A stretch of 64,000 bases of DNA from JBBATK01 sp044228285. GTDB taxonomy: Bacteria; Bacteroidota; Ignavibacteria; Kapaibacteriales; NICIL-2. This document shows, piece by piece, positions 8,645 through 16,201 of the stretch (position 1 is the first letter of the stretch; every line of letters begins with the position of its first letter). The notes beneath the pieces are model-generated. The model was not told where the DNA came from. It did not search any database and saw only the letters and a list, made by a program, of their open reading frames with translations. The translations under genes and the position numbers were made by a program. The stretch spans positions 248,001 to 312,000 of the forward strand of contig JBGAVD010000001.1 of NCBI GenBank assembly GCA_044228285.1, in the 5' to 3' direction.

Positions 8645-9490
8645 ATGAAAACGATTCTTGTGATTGGTGCAGGTACAATGGGAAACGGTATTGCGCATTT
8701 ACATGCACAATATGGTTTTGATGTGGTCTTAGTGGATGTTAATGATGCCGCTTTGCAACGAGGATTAGGCACTATTGATGCGAATCTTGGTCGTCAAGTG
8801 AAGAAAGGAACACTTACAGAAGAGCAAAAAGCTGAGATTTTGGCTAGAATTCGTACGAGTACGGATCTCGCTGCGAGTGCTGCCACAGCCGATCTTATCA
8901 TTGAGGCAGCAAGCGAGAATTTTGAGATAAAGAAGAGTTTGTTCCAAATCATCGATAAGGCAGCTCGTCCAGACACGATTCTTGCCACAAACACGTCGTC
9001 TATTTCCATTACCCAGATTGCTGCGGTGAGTTCACGTCCGGACAAAGTGATCGGTATGCACTTTTTTAATCCGGTGCCTGTGATGAAACTCTGCGAGATT
9101 GTGCGCGGTCAAGCAACGAGCGACGAAAGTTATGCGCTCGTACGCGATATCGCATTGAAGTGCGAGAAGGTGCCTGTTGAAGTGCAAGACTACCCGGGCT
9201 TCATTTCCAATCGCATCTTAATGCCGATGATTAATGAAGCCGTGTACTGCGTGATGGAACGCGTGGCATCTGTTGAAGATATTGATACGGTGATGAAGCT
9301 AGGAATGGCGCATCCTATGGGACCATTGACTCTGGCAGATTTTATCGGTCTTGATGTATGCTTAGCAATTATGGAAGTCTTGCATGATGGCTTGGGTGAC
9401 AGCAAATACCGTCCTTGTCCACTTCTCCGCCGAATGGTAGCAGCAGGACAACTTGGTAGAAAGTCTGGTCGTGGATTTTACCAATACTAG
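8645..9490 (+). CDS. 3-hydroxybutyryl-CoA dehydrogenase family protein
   Basis: This NAD(P)-dependent enzyme interconverts 3-hydroxyacyl-CoA and acetoacetyl-CoA-type substrates, in beta-oxidation or butanoate metabolism. The 281 residues show the Rossmann start ILVIGAGTMGNGIAHLHA, the NAD-selective VDVNDAAL, the catalytic region NTSSISITQIA followed by GMHFFNPVPVMKLCEIV (His of the His-Glu pair), PGFISNRILMPMINEA and the C-terminal GPLTLADFIGLD and GRKSGRGFYQY. The ATG at 8645 is preferred over one 33 bases upstream because it puts the nucleotide fold at the N terminus. An acyl-CoA dehydrogenase lies 3 kb downstream, so the two probably act in one fatty or amino acid degradation route. Chain-length preference is unknown. 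Confidence 0.93.
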   Translation: MKTILVIGAGTMGNGIAHLHAQYGFDVVLVDVNDAALQRGLGTIDANLGRQVKKGTLTEEQKAEILARIRTSTDLAASAATADLIIEAASENFEIKKSLFQIIDKAARPDTILATNTSSISITQIAAVSSRPDKVIGMHFFNPVPVMKLCEIVRGQATSDESYALVRDIALKCEKVPVEVQDYPGFISNRILMPMINEAVYCVMERVASVEDIDTVMKLGMAHPMGPLTLADFIGLDVCLAIMEVLHDGLGDSKYRPCPLLRRMVAAGQLGRKSGRGFYQY

Positions 9491-9563
9491 ACGGACAGAC
9501 TAACAATCATGTGGGTAGTGACTTTGAGAGAAAAAATATTCTTATTCATTTACTAGTGAACTT

Positions 9564-11366
9564 ATGACGACGAGCGACTTTAGTGAACCGACTGGGGCGG
9601 AGCTGGTAGCCTGGAACCTGAGTGATTTGTATCCAGAGATTAACGCTGGGGCATTTGCAAACGATTTGCAGCGAGTAGAGCACGACGCTGCCAGCTTTGC
9701 TGCGCGCTGGCACGGCAAAATTGGTGCGTGTTCAGAAGATGAACTCCTCACCATGATCAATGAGTTGCAAGCGATTAGTGAGACCATTGGACGCTTGATG
9801 TCGCGCGTGCGTTTGGAATGGACAACCAACCAACAAAGCCAGGAGCTCGCAGCTATCTATCAATCAGTTTCGGAAAAGGTGACTCAGATACATAACAAAG
9901 TCATTTTTGTGAGTGTTGAGTTGCGTGCCATCAGCGATGAGCATTTTGAATTCTTACGCGGTTCATCAGTCTTGGCGCATTATCGTCACTGGTTAGAATT
10001 CAACCGCCAATTCCGTGAGCACACCCTCAGCGAAGCTGAAGAGATTCTGGACTCTGAAAAGGATATGACAGGCTTGAGCGCATGGGTGCGTTTTTATGAT
10101 CAAATGCAATCTGCACGCGAGTTTGAATTGGATGGACGTGTCGTTACGCAGCAAGAGCTCATGATGCTCATGTCAAATCCAGATCGTAGCATTCGAAAGG
10201 CTGCGTCGGAAGCGCTCTCTGCAGGCTTGCAGGAAGCGGTTGAACTTAATGCCTTTGTCTTCAATACGGTACTTGCTGACCGCATGATTGACGATCGTAT
10301 TCGGAACTATCCAAGCTGGGTAAGCTCGCGCAATAAGGCGAACAAGATCAGCGATGAGTCTGTTAATGTGCTAGTGCAAAGCGTTGTTCAGCGTTACGAT
10401 ATTTGCGAGCGCTTTTTTACCTTAAAGAAGAAGCTAATCGGCTTACCTGATTTTTATGAGTACGACCGCAATGCTCCAGCAACAGCAGATTCACTGCGCG
10501 TGAATTGGAATGAAGCCAGAGCGCTTGTCAGTAAAGCCTACCATGATTTTCATCCCAAGATCGGTTCGATTGTAGATGAGTTCTTTGAGAAGAATTGGAT
10601 AGATGCTGCATTGCGTCCAGGCAAACGAAACGGCGCTTATGCTGCCTCAACGGTGCCAAGTGTGCACCCGTACATCTTCATGAATTACACGGGTACACAG
10701 CGTGATGTGAAGACCCTTGCTCATGAGCTTGGACATGGTGTGCATCAGTATCTGTCGCGCGCACAGGGACTTTTCAATTCAGGTACTCCGCTCACCATCG
10801 CTGAAACAGCCTCTGTCTTCGGCGAAATGCTCGTGTTCGATTCACTCATGAACGAAGCAAAGAATGATGAGCAAAAGCTTACGCTCTTGATGGAGAAGCT
10901 GAATGATATCGTGAACACAGTATTCCGTCAAGTTGCACTTAACCGCTTTGAAGATGCGATTCATACCGCCCGTCGCGTTGAGGGAGAGTTAAGCATTAAA
11001 CGTCTGAATGAACTCTGGCTGCAAACGCAGTTGCCAAGCTACGGTTCTGCTGTACAATTCACTGAAGGCTACAGCACCTGGTGGAGCTACATCGCGCACT
11101 TCATTCATACTCCGGGCTATGTGTATGCGTACGCCTTTGGTGAGCTTCTTGTATTAGCCTTGTATGAGATCTACAAGGAAGATGATGAGAGCTTTAAGCA
11201 GCGTTATATTGATTTGTTGTCGGCAGGTGGCAGTGATACTCCAGATAATCTCCTCAAACCATTTGGTATCGACTTGGCTGATCCACAGTTCTGGTCACGT
11301 GGTCTGGATTTCATCGACGGACTCTTACGCCAGGCTGAAGATATCGTCAATCACCGCGCATCCTAG
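9564..11366 (+). CDS. pepF: M3 family oligoendopeptidase F
   Basis: This cytosolic zinc metallopeptidase degrades short peptides. The 600 residues match PepF length. The zinc site HELGH is at residues 387-391 (LAHELGHGVHQYLS), followed about 25 residues later by the third ligand region TIAETASVFGEMLVFD. The C-terminal helical part carries YSTWWSYIAHFIHTPGYVYAYAFGELL, where His and Tyr residues contact substrate. No signal peptide is present. It stands alone between a 73-base gap and a strong hairpin at 11393-11428. The ATG start fits the family N terminus (WNLSDLYP at about residue 17). Confidence 0.93.
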   Translation: MTTSDFSEPTGAELVAWNLSDLYPEINAGAFANDLQRVEHDAASFAARWHGKIGACSEDELLTMINELQAISETIGRLMSRVRLEWTTNQQSQELAAIYQSVSEKVTQIHNKVIFVSVELRAISDEHFEFLRGSSVLAHYRHWLEFNRQFREHTLSEAEEILDSEKDMTGLSAWVRFYDQMQSAREFELDGRVVTQQELMMLMSNPDRSIRKAASEALSAGLQEAVELNAFVFNTVLADRMIDDRIRNYPSWVSSRNKANKISDESVNVLVQSVVQRYDICERFFTLKKKLIGLPDFYEYDRNAPATADSLRVNWNEARALVSKAYHDFHPKIGSIVDEFFEKNWIDAALRPGKRNGAYAASTVPSVHPYIFMNYTGTQRDVKTLAHELGHGVHQYLSRAQGLFNSGTPLTIAETASVFGEMLVFDSLMNEAKNDEQKLTLLMEKLNDIVNTVFRQVALNRFEDAIHTARRVEGELSIKRLNELWLQTQLPSYGSAVQFTEGYSTWWSYIAHFIHTPGYVYAYAFGELLVLALYEIYKEDDESFKQRYIDLLSAGGSDTPDNLLKPFGIDLADPQFWSRGLDFIDGLLRQAEDIVNHRAS

Positions 11367-11392
11367 TAGATTCACTTCTTCGTCTATCGAAT

Positions 11393-11428
11393 ACAATGGG
11401 TATCAACCATCCGGTTGATACCCATTGT
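11393..11428. terminator. Strong 16-bp hairpin between convergent genes
   Basis: A perfect 16-bp stem (11393-11408 with 11413-11428) has an ATCC loop. It lies 27 bases after the pepF stop and 104 bases before the end of the convergent minus-strand gene. No T tract follows on either strand, so it may stop RNA decay or act as a bidirectional factor-assisted terminator rather than a classic one. Confidence 0.6.
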
Positions 11429-11531
11429 TCGTTCTTAGCGAAGCTGAGAGGAGATTGCTTCTTCTGCAGCTGGTAGAGGCACGCTGCGTTTCTCTGATGT
11501 CTATCGTTGTCTTTCACCCGTTTCGACGAAG

Positions 11532-12317
11532 CTAGAGACGTCGATTGATCTCGAACGAAAGTGTTCGCGTAAAACCCTGCTGTGAAGGGAGCTCGGCAAA
11601 GATGTCGCGACCTTGAAGTTCGAGCGTAATTCCATTCGAGATAACCCAGCGAAGGCTAGCACTAAGGATGAGACCTGATCGAGTATCATTCAGTGTTGGA
11701 TTGACCTCTGCCATGAGCGTAGCATTGGGTCCCAGAGATTGCTCTACGCCCGTCCATATATTCGCACCTTTCGCTTCAAAGGCTAGATTCACTGAATAAC
11801 CAACACCGCCATGAAAGGCGAGAGTGCCAGCAGCCCAGGAGAACTGCTTGGATAGACTAGCGAAGATCCCGGGAGCTGCGGTTTCAAACTCCTTGTTCAG
11901 TACTACGCCCCGACCTTGGGTCTGCAAGCCTAAGAGTATTGCTGGCATTCGCAAGGTTTCATCAATGATTCGATAGCGCAAATGCATAGAGGGGATGCCC
12001 TGCCAGGTAACCGCTCCACTGCCTAGAATGTTCACCCCACTGTAGCCAATTCCAATATTGAAGTTGTCGATGGGTGCAAATGAGGCATCGCAGAGTAAGC
12101 CGCCGCCAGCGAAGACCACGGTATTCAGTCCAAGCGAATTTTTCAAGAGTACACCTGCTGTCGGCATATCAATAATAACTCGGGATTCGAAGGGTGCTTT
12201 GCTTCCTGCTGAACCCTGAGCTTGGACGGACGATGTGCCAGCAAACACACAGAGCAAAACGATGCTTTGTGTGAGGAGACGACGAAAAAGGGTCGTTATA
12301 GTGAGGATTTCAGACAT
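11532..12317 (-). CDS. Hypothetical exported, probable outer-membrane protein
   Basis: I do not recognise the family. From the ATG at 12317 the product is 261 residues with a long signal peptide (LLTQSIVLLCVFAGTSSVQAQ). The rest is a run of alternating, Gly- and aromatic-rich strands (NIGIGYSGVNIL, MHLRYRIIDE, LAFHGGVGYSVNLAF, GLILSASLRWVIS, TLSFEINRRL) that looks like an 8- to 12-stranded barrel. It resembles small Bacteroidota outer-membrane proteins in style only. Earlier in-frame ATGs at 12338 and 12371 would lengthen the signal region. It is divergent from the acyl-CoA dehydrogenase, so the roughly 140 bases between them should hold both promoters. Confidence 0.7.
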   Translation of the reverse strand: MSEILTITTLFRRLLTQSIVLLCVFAGTSSVQAQGSAGSKAPFESRVIIDMPTAGVLLKNSLGLNTVVFAGGGLLCDASFAPIDNFNIGIGYSGVNILGSGAVTWQGIPSMHLRYRIIDETLRMPAILLGLQTQGRGVVLNKEFETAAPGIFASLSKQFSWAAGTLAFHGGVGYSVNLAFEAKGANIWTGVEQSLGPNATLMAEVNPTLNDTRSGLILSASLRWVISNGITLELQGRDIFAELPSQQGFTRTLSFEINRRL

Positions 12318-12455
12318 ATGACTTCCAAGATTTGACATTTGTGCTCCAAGCATATGCACCAAATTTCGCATTTTTGTGTTCTCAGGCTAGCGGTTTTTTC
12401 ATCACCCTGCCGTTGTATCAATTCGCAGACATCTCCAACACTCGGGAATCTTCAC

Positions 12456-13607
12456 ATGTTTAATCTTGAGCTTTCAGAAACGCATCAGGCAATTCGTGAT
12501 ATGGCGCGCCAATTCGCGCAAGACGAGATTGCACCTTCAACCATTGAGCGTGATATCAACGCTGAGTTTCCAAAAGACATCGTTGCAAAACTCGGAGAGC
12601 TTGGCTTTCTTGGAATGATGGTGCCAACGGAGTGGGGTGGTGCTGGTTTGGATGCTTTAAGCTATGTGTTGGCTATGGAAGAGATATCCAAGGTAGACGC
12701 AAGTGTTGGTGTTGTGATGTCGGTCAACAACTCTTTGGTATGCTGGGGTCTGACTGAATACGGTAGCGATTTCCAAAAGGAAAAGTACCTAAAACCTTTG
12801 GCTCAAGGTCAAGTGATTGGCGCATATTGTTTGAGCGAACCTGAAGCAGGCTCAGACGCTACCTCGCAACACACGATGGCAGTGCAAGATGGTGACGATT
12901 GGATAATCAATGGCACCAAGAACTGGATCACCAATGGAACCAGCGCAAGCACGTACATCGTGTTTGCACAGACCGATCGCGAGAAGCGTCACAAGGGAAT
13001 TACCTGCTTCATCGTTGAGAGGGGCATGGAAGGTTTTGAGCCAGGAAAGAAAGAAGATAAGATGGGTATTCGCTCGAGCGATACGTGTTCACTCGGCTTC
13101 ACGAACGTACGTGTACCAAAAGAGAATATTCTTGGTGAAGTAGGAATGGGCTTTAAGATTGCCATGGAGTCGTTAAATGGCGGCCGTATTGGAATAGCTT
13201 CGCAGGCTTTAGGTATTGCAGCAGGTGCGTTTGAGGCAGCTCTGAAGTATTCTACACAGCGTACCGCTTTTGGTAAGCCAATTAGCGAGCTACAAGCAAT
13301 TCAGTTTAAGTTGGCTGAGATGTCGACCAAAGTTGAAGCTGCCCGCCTTCTGATCCATCGTGCTGCGTGGATGAAGGATCAACACATGAACTACATCAAG
13401 GCAGCAGCTACAGCAAAGCTCTATGCCTCAAAGATCGCTGTCGAAGTGGCTCTGGAAGCAATCCAAACGCACGGCGGCTATGGATATGTTCGTGAATACT
13501 TGGTTGAGCGCTATTTGCGCGATGCAAAGATCACCGAGATCTACGAAGGAACAAGCGAGATTCAGCATATCGTCATCGCTCGTGAGCTGCTCAAGGAACT
13601 TGCCTAG
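12456..13607 (+). CDS. Acyl-CoA dehydrogenase
   Basis: This FAD enzyme introduces the alpha-beta double bond into acyl-CoA and passes electrons to ETF. The 383 residues fit the short/medium-chain class. The ATG at 12456 gives MFNLELSETHQAIRDMARQFA, the usual N-terminal helix. Signature 1 is YCLSEPEAGSDA, followed by WIINGTKNWITNG. Signature 2 and the catalytic base are in KITEIYEGTSEIQHIVIAREL, where the Glu matches the SCAD/butyryl-CoA dehydrogenase base. QTHGGYGYVREYLVERYLRDAK is also typical. Short-chain (butyryl-like) specificity is likely but not proven. A longer in-frame extension to 12339 has no family similarity. Confidence 0.93.
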   Translation: MFNLELSETHQAIRDMARQFAQDEIAPSTIERDINAEFPKDIVAKLGELGFLGMMVPTEWGGAGLDALSYVLAMEEISKVDASVGVVMSVNNSLVCWGLTEYGSDFQKEKYLKPLAQGQVIGAYCLSEPEAGSDATSQHTMAVQDGDDWIINGTKNWITNGTSASTYIVFAQTDREKRHKGITCFIVERGMEGFEPGKKEDKMGIRSSDTCSLGFTNVRVPKENILGEVGMGFKIAMESLNGGRIGIASQALGIAAGAFEAALKYSTQRTAFGKPISELQAIQFKLAEMSTKVEAARLLIHRAAWMKDQHMNYIKAAATAKLYASKIAVEVALEAIQTHGGYGYVREYLVERYLRDAKITEIYEGTSEIQHIVIARELLKELA

Positions 13608-13659
13608 TCCTTGCTGCAACTATCAGTAAGAGTGACGATCTTCATGTGATTTTTTTATT

Positions 13660-13685
13660 CGTGCCTGCGCTTCGCGCAGAGCACG
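13660..13685. repeat. Mini-hairpin, TTC triloop
   Basis: CTGCGC-TTC-GCGCAG (13665-13679) is extended by CGTGC/GCACG with one bulged A at 13680, giving an 11-bp stem. It sits in the gap between the acyl-CoA dehydrogenase and purM. Seven T lie before, not after, the stem on the plus strand, so it is not a typical intrinsic terminator. Confidence 0.6.
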
Positions 13686-13781
13686 GATAGTTTGGTGTTT
13701 GCATGCACATCTGTGTGCAGCTGCAACCAAGCTGTGGAACTTTTATCTTAGAACTCCTATACCTATTTAGCCTACTACTCC

Positions 13782-14771
13782 ATGGATTACAAGAGCGCTG
13801 GTGTCGACATTGAAGAAGGTGATAATCTTGTTCGCAGCATAAAGCCAATGGTTCGTTCTACGTTTAACGCGAATGTGTTGGCGGACATCGGTCTCTTCGG
13901 CGCGCTGTATGACGCGAAGTTTCCAGACTATGATCACCCAGTGCTGGTGAGTAGTACGGATGGTGTAGGAACGAAGCTGAAGATAGCGTTTGCAATGGAG
14001 AAGCATGACTCGGTTGGACAGGATCTGGTAAACCATTGCGTGAATGACATTCTCGCCTGTGGTGCTTCACCACTCTTCTTCCTTGATTATTTCGCAACAG
14101 GCAAACTCGATGCAAGAGTAGGAGAGTCAGTCATTAGCGGACTTGTCACTGCTTGTCGTGAAAATGGCTGCGCACTCATAGGCGGCGAGACCGCTGAAAT
14201 GCCGTCTATGTACAATGCTGGTGAGTATGACATGGCGGGTACCATTGTTGGCGTGGTAGAGAAGTCGAAAGTGCTCGACGGAAAGCGTATTCGCCAAGGT
14301 GATGTACTAGTTGGTTTGGAGTCAACAGGTTTGCATACCAACGGATTCTCACTTGCGCGCAAAGTATTGTTTCCAAAGTTCAATGTTCAACAACATATCG
14401 ACGATCTTGGGATGAGTTTGGGTGAAGCACTCCTGGCAGTCCATAGATCGTATCTGAATGTCGTGAAGCCTTTGCTAAGCGGTGACAAAGTTCTTGCTCT
14501 ATCGCACATTACTGGTGGTGGCATTGTTGGCAATACCTCGCGTGTGTTGCCTGAGGGTCTTGCTCTTGATATCAACTGGACATCATGGCAATTGCCAGCT
14601 CTCTTCCAGTTCATTCAGAAGACAGGTGTCATTACAGATGAAGAAATGCGTCACGTTTTCAATCTAGGAATTGGTTTGATTATCGTGTGTCGTGAAGATG
14701 ATGCTGACGAAATCACACGAGCAACCAATATTTATGGCTCTCGCGTTATAGGTCGAGTGAAGACAGCCTAA
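13782..14771 (+). CDS. purM: Phosphoribosylformylglycinamidine cyclo-ligase (AIR synthetase)
   Basis: PurM closes the imidazole ring, converting FGAM and ATP to AIR in step five of purine synthesis. The 329 residues show MDYKSAGVDIEEGD at the start, VSSTDGVGTKLKIA (ATP-binding loop), DLVNHCVNDILACGASPLFFLDYFATGKL, GCALIGGETAEMPSMYNAGEYDMAG, GLESTGLHTNGFSLARKV and LSHITGGGIVGN. The length is slightly below the E. coli enzyme (345). The gene is alone; purC and purN are elsewhere in the window. Its 3' end converges with the UMF1 transporter, 62 bases apart, with no clear hairpin. Confidence 0.97.
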   Translation: MDYKSAGVDIEEGDNLVRSIKPMVRSTFNANVLADIGLFGALYDAKFPDYDHPVLVSSTDGVGTKLKIAFAMEKHDSVGQDLVNHCVNDILACGASPLFFLDYFATGKLDARVGESVISGLVTACRENGCALIGGETAEMPSMYNAGEYDMAGTIVGVVEKSKVLDGKRIRQGDVLVGLESTGLHTNGFSLARKVLFPKFNVQQHIDDLGMSLGEALLAVHRSYLNVVKPLLSGDKVLALSHITGGGIVGNTSRVLPEGLALDINWTSWQLPALFQFIQKTGVITDEEMRHVFNLGIGLIIVCREDDADEITRATNIYGSRVIGRVKTA

Positions 14772-14833
14772 GTTGCCATAAAGAGGACTTCACCAGATCC
14801 CCACGAAAAAGCTTGTCCTAAGATCTGTTCTGC

Positions 14834-16159
14834 TTAGACTGATTCCTCGGCAAGGCGATTGCGCCTTGCCATAGTTTTGTGCAGCCAGTACAACAACGCA
14901 AATCCAATGATGAAGAAGGTCATGAGAGCTAAGGACGCATTGCGCATATCACCGCTTAGGTCAGAGATTTTTCCATAGACGATCATTCCAAGGACAATTC
15001 CCACCTTCTCGCAAACATCATAAAAGCTGAAGTAGGAGGCGTGGTCTTGTGTTTGTGGAAGGAACTTTGAGTACGTACTTCGTGAGAGTGATTGGATGCC
15101 ACCGAGCACTAAGCCAACGACAAGAGAGACAATACTAAACTGCAGAGGCGTTTGGATAAGGGCAGCGGAAATGCAGACGCCGATCCAGATCACAATAGCG
15201 ATCATAAGGGCATTGAGATTGCCCAAGCGTGAGGATAGCCACGAGAAGCCGTAGGATCCACCAACCGCAACAAGTTGTAGGGTGAGCAAGATCGCAATCA
15301 TATCTCCCGACTTCATTCCAATGACTTGTGTACCAAAGAAGGTGCTGACAAGGATGACTGTTTGCACTCCCATGGAATACACAAAGAAGGCGGCAAGAAA
15401 AGTCTTTACGTGCCACTGACTTTGCAGTTGTATCCAAACCTGCTGGATTTCGCGGAAGCCTTGAAGGAGAATCGAACCTTGTACTTGCTTGGCTGCTCGA
15501 TCGCGTAGCCATGCAAAGGTTACTTGCGACCAACCGAACCACCAGACGGCCACCATGATGAACGAAACAGGCGCTATGTTTAAGAACACTTGAGCTTCGC
15601 TGAGTCCATCCGTGTGAAAGCCAAAAAGAGTGGGTTTGGACAACATCAGAATGTTGATCACGAGAAGTAGTGAAGAGCCAATGTAACCCATAGAGAAACC
15701 TCGTGCGCTTACGGCATCTTGTTCATTGGCTTCGGCTATCTCGGGAAGAAAGGCGTTGTAGAAGACAAGTGATGCACTAAAACCTATGCTTGCGAGAATG
15801 ACAGAGAGAAAGCCAAGAACAAGGTGCTCACGCTGAAAGTACGCAAGACTTGCACAGCTTAACGAACCCAGTGCACAAAAGAAACGGAGAAAGCGTGTTT
15901 TACGGCCAGAGTAATCTGCGACTCCTGAGAGAAGAGGAGTGAGTATTGAGACTACGATGTACGACAGCGCAACTGCATAACTATAGAGCGAAGCGTTATA
16001 GAAGCTGTAACCAAAGAGCTCGATGTAGTCGCTCTCACCCGTCTTGCAGATCATACTGTAAAAGATCGGAAAGATCGCTGTGTTGATAACCAAGGGGTAG
16101 GCGGAGTTTGCCCAGTCGTAGAAATACCATCCCACGCGTTCTTTGCGAGCAGCATCCAT
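14834..16159 (-). CDS. MFS transporter of the UMF1 (Atg22-like) family
   Basis: The 441-residue membrane protein has about twelve transmembrane segments. The N terminus (RKERVGWYFYDWANSAYPLVINTAIFP) is the hallmark of UMF1 permeases related to the yeast vacuolar amino-acid exporter Atg22. Further matches are GVADYSGRKTRFLRFF in the first cytoplasmic loop and GGIQSLSRSTYSKFLPQ, the second-half equivalent. Substrates of the bacterial members are largely unknown; amino acid export is a guess from Atg22. It is followed by a basic C-terminal tail. The vWA gene ends 42 bases upstream on the same strand, so readthrough is possible. Confidence 0.85.
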   Translation of the reverse strand: MDAARKERVGWYFYDWANSAYPLVINTAIFPIFYSMICKTGESDYIELFGYSFYNASLYSYAVALSYIVVSILTPLLSGVADYSGRKTRFLRFFCALGSLSCASLAYFQREHLVLGFLSVILASIGFSASLVFYNAFLPEIAEANEQDAVSARGFSMGYIGSSLLLVINILMLSKPTLFGFHTDGLSEAQVFLNIAPVSFIMVAVWWFGWSQVTFAWLRDRAAKQVQGSILLQGFREIQQVWIQLQSQWHVKTFLAAFFVYSMGVQTVILVSTFFGTQVIGMKSGDMIAILLTLQLVAVGGSYGFSWLSSRLGNLNALMIAIVIWIGVCISAALIQTPLQFSIVSLVVGLVLGGIQSLSRSTYSKFLPQTQDHASYFSFYDVCEKVGIVLGMIVYGKISDLSGDMRNASLALMTFFIIGFALLYWLHKTMARRNRLAEESV

Positions 16160-16182
16160 GTCTCTTGCGAAGTGAAGCAGCG

Positions 16183-16195
16183 CCCGAAGGGCGAT
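16183..16195. repeat. Mini-hairpin, GAA triloop
   Basis: CGCCC-GAA-GGGCG is a 5-bp stem in the 42-base gap between the vWA gene and the UMF1 gene, both on the minus strand. It belongs to the same GC-NNN-GC style as the hairpins near 8402, 13660, 20140, 27276 and 57025. Confidence 0.5.
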
Positions 16196-16201
16196 GGTGT
16201 T

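Noticed and set aside
12339..12455. N-terminal extension of the acyl-CoA dehydrogenase
   Set aside because: The extra 39 residues are Cys/Ser-rich, not conserved in the family, and overlap the start region of the divergent gene.
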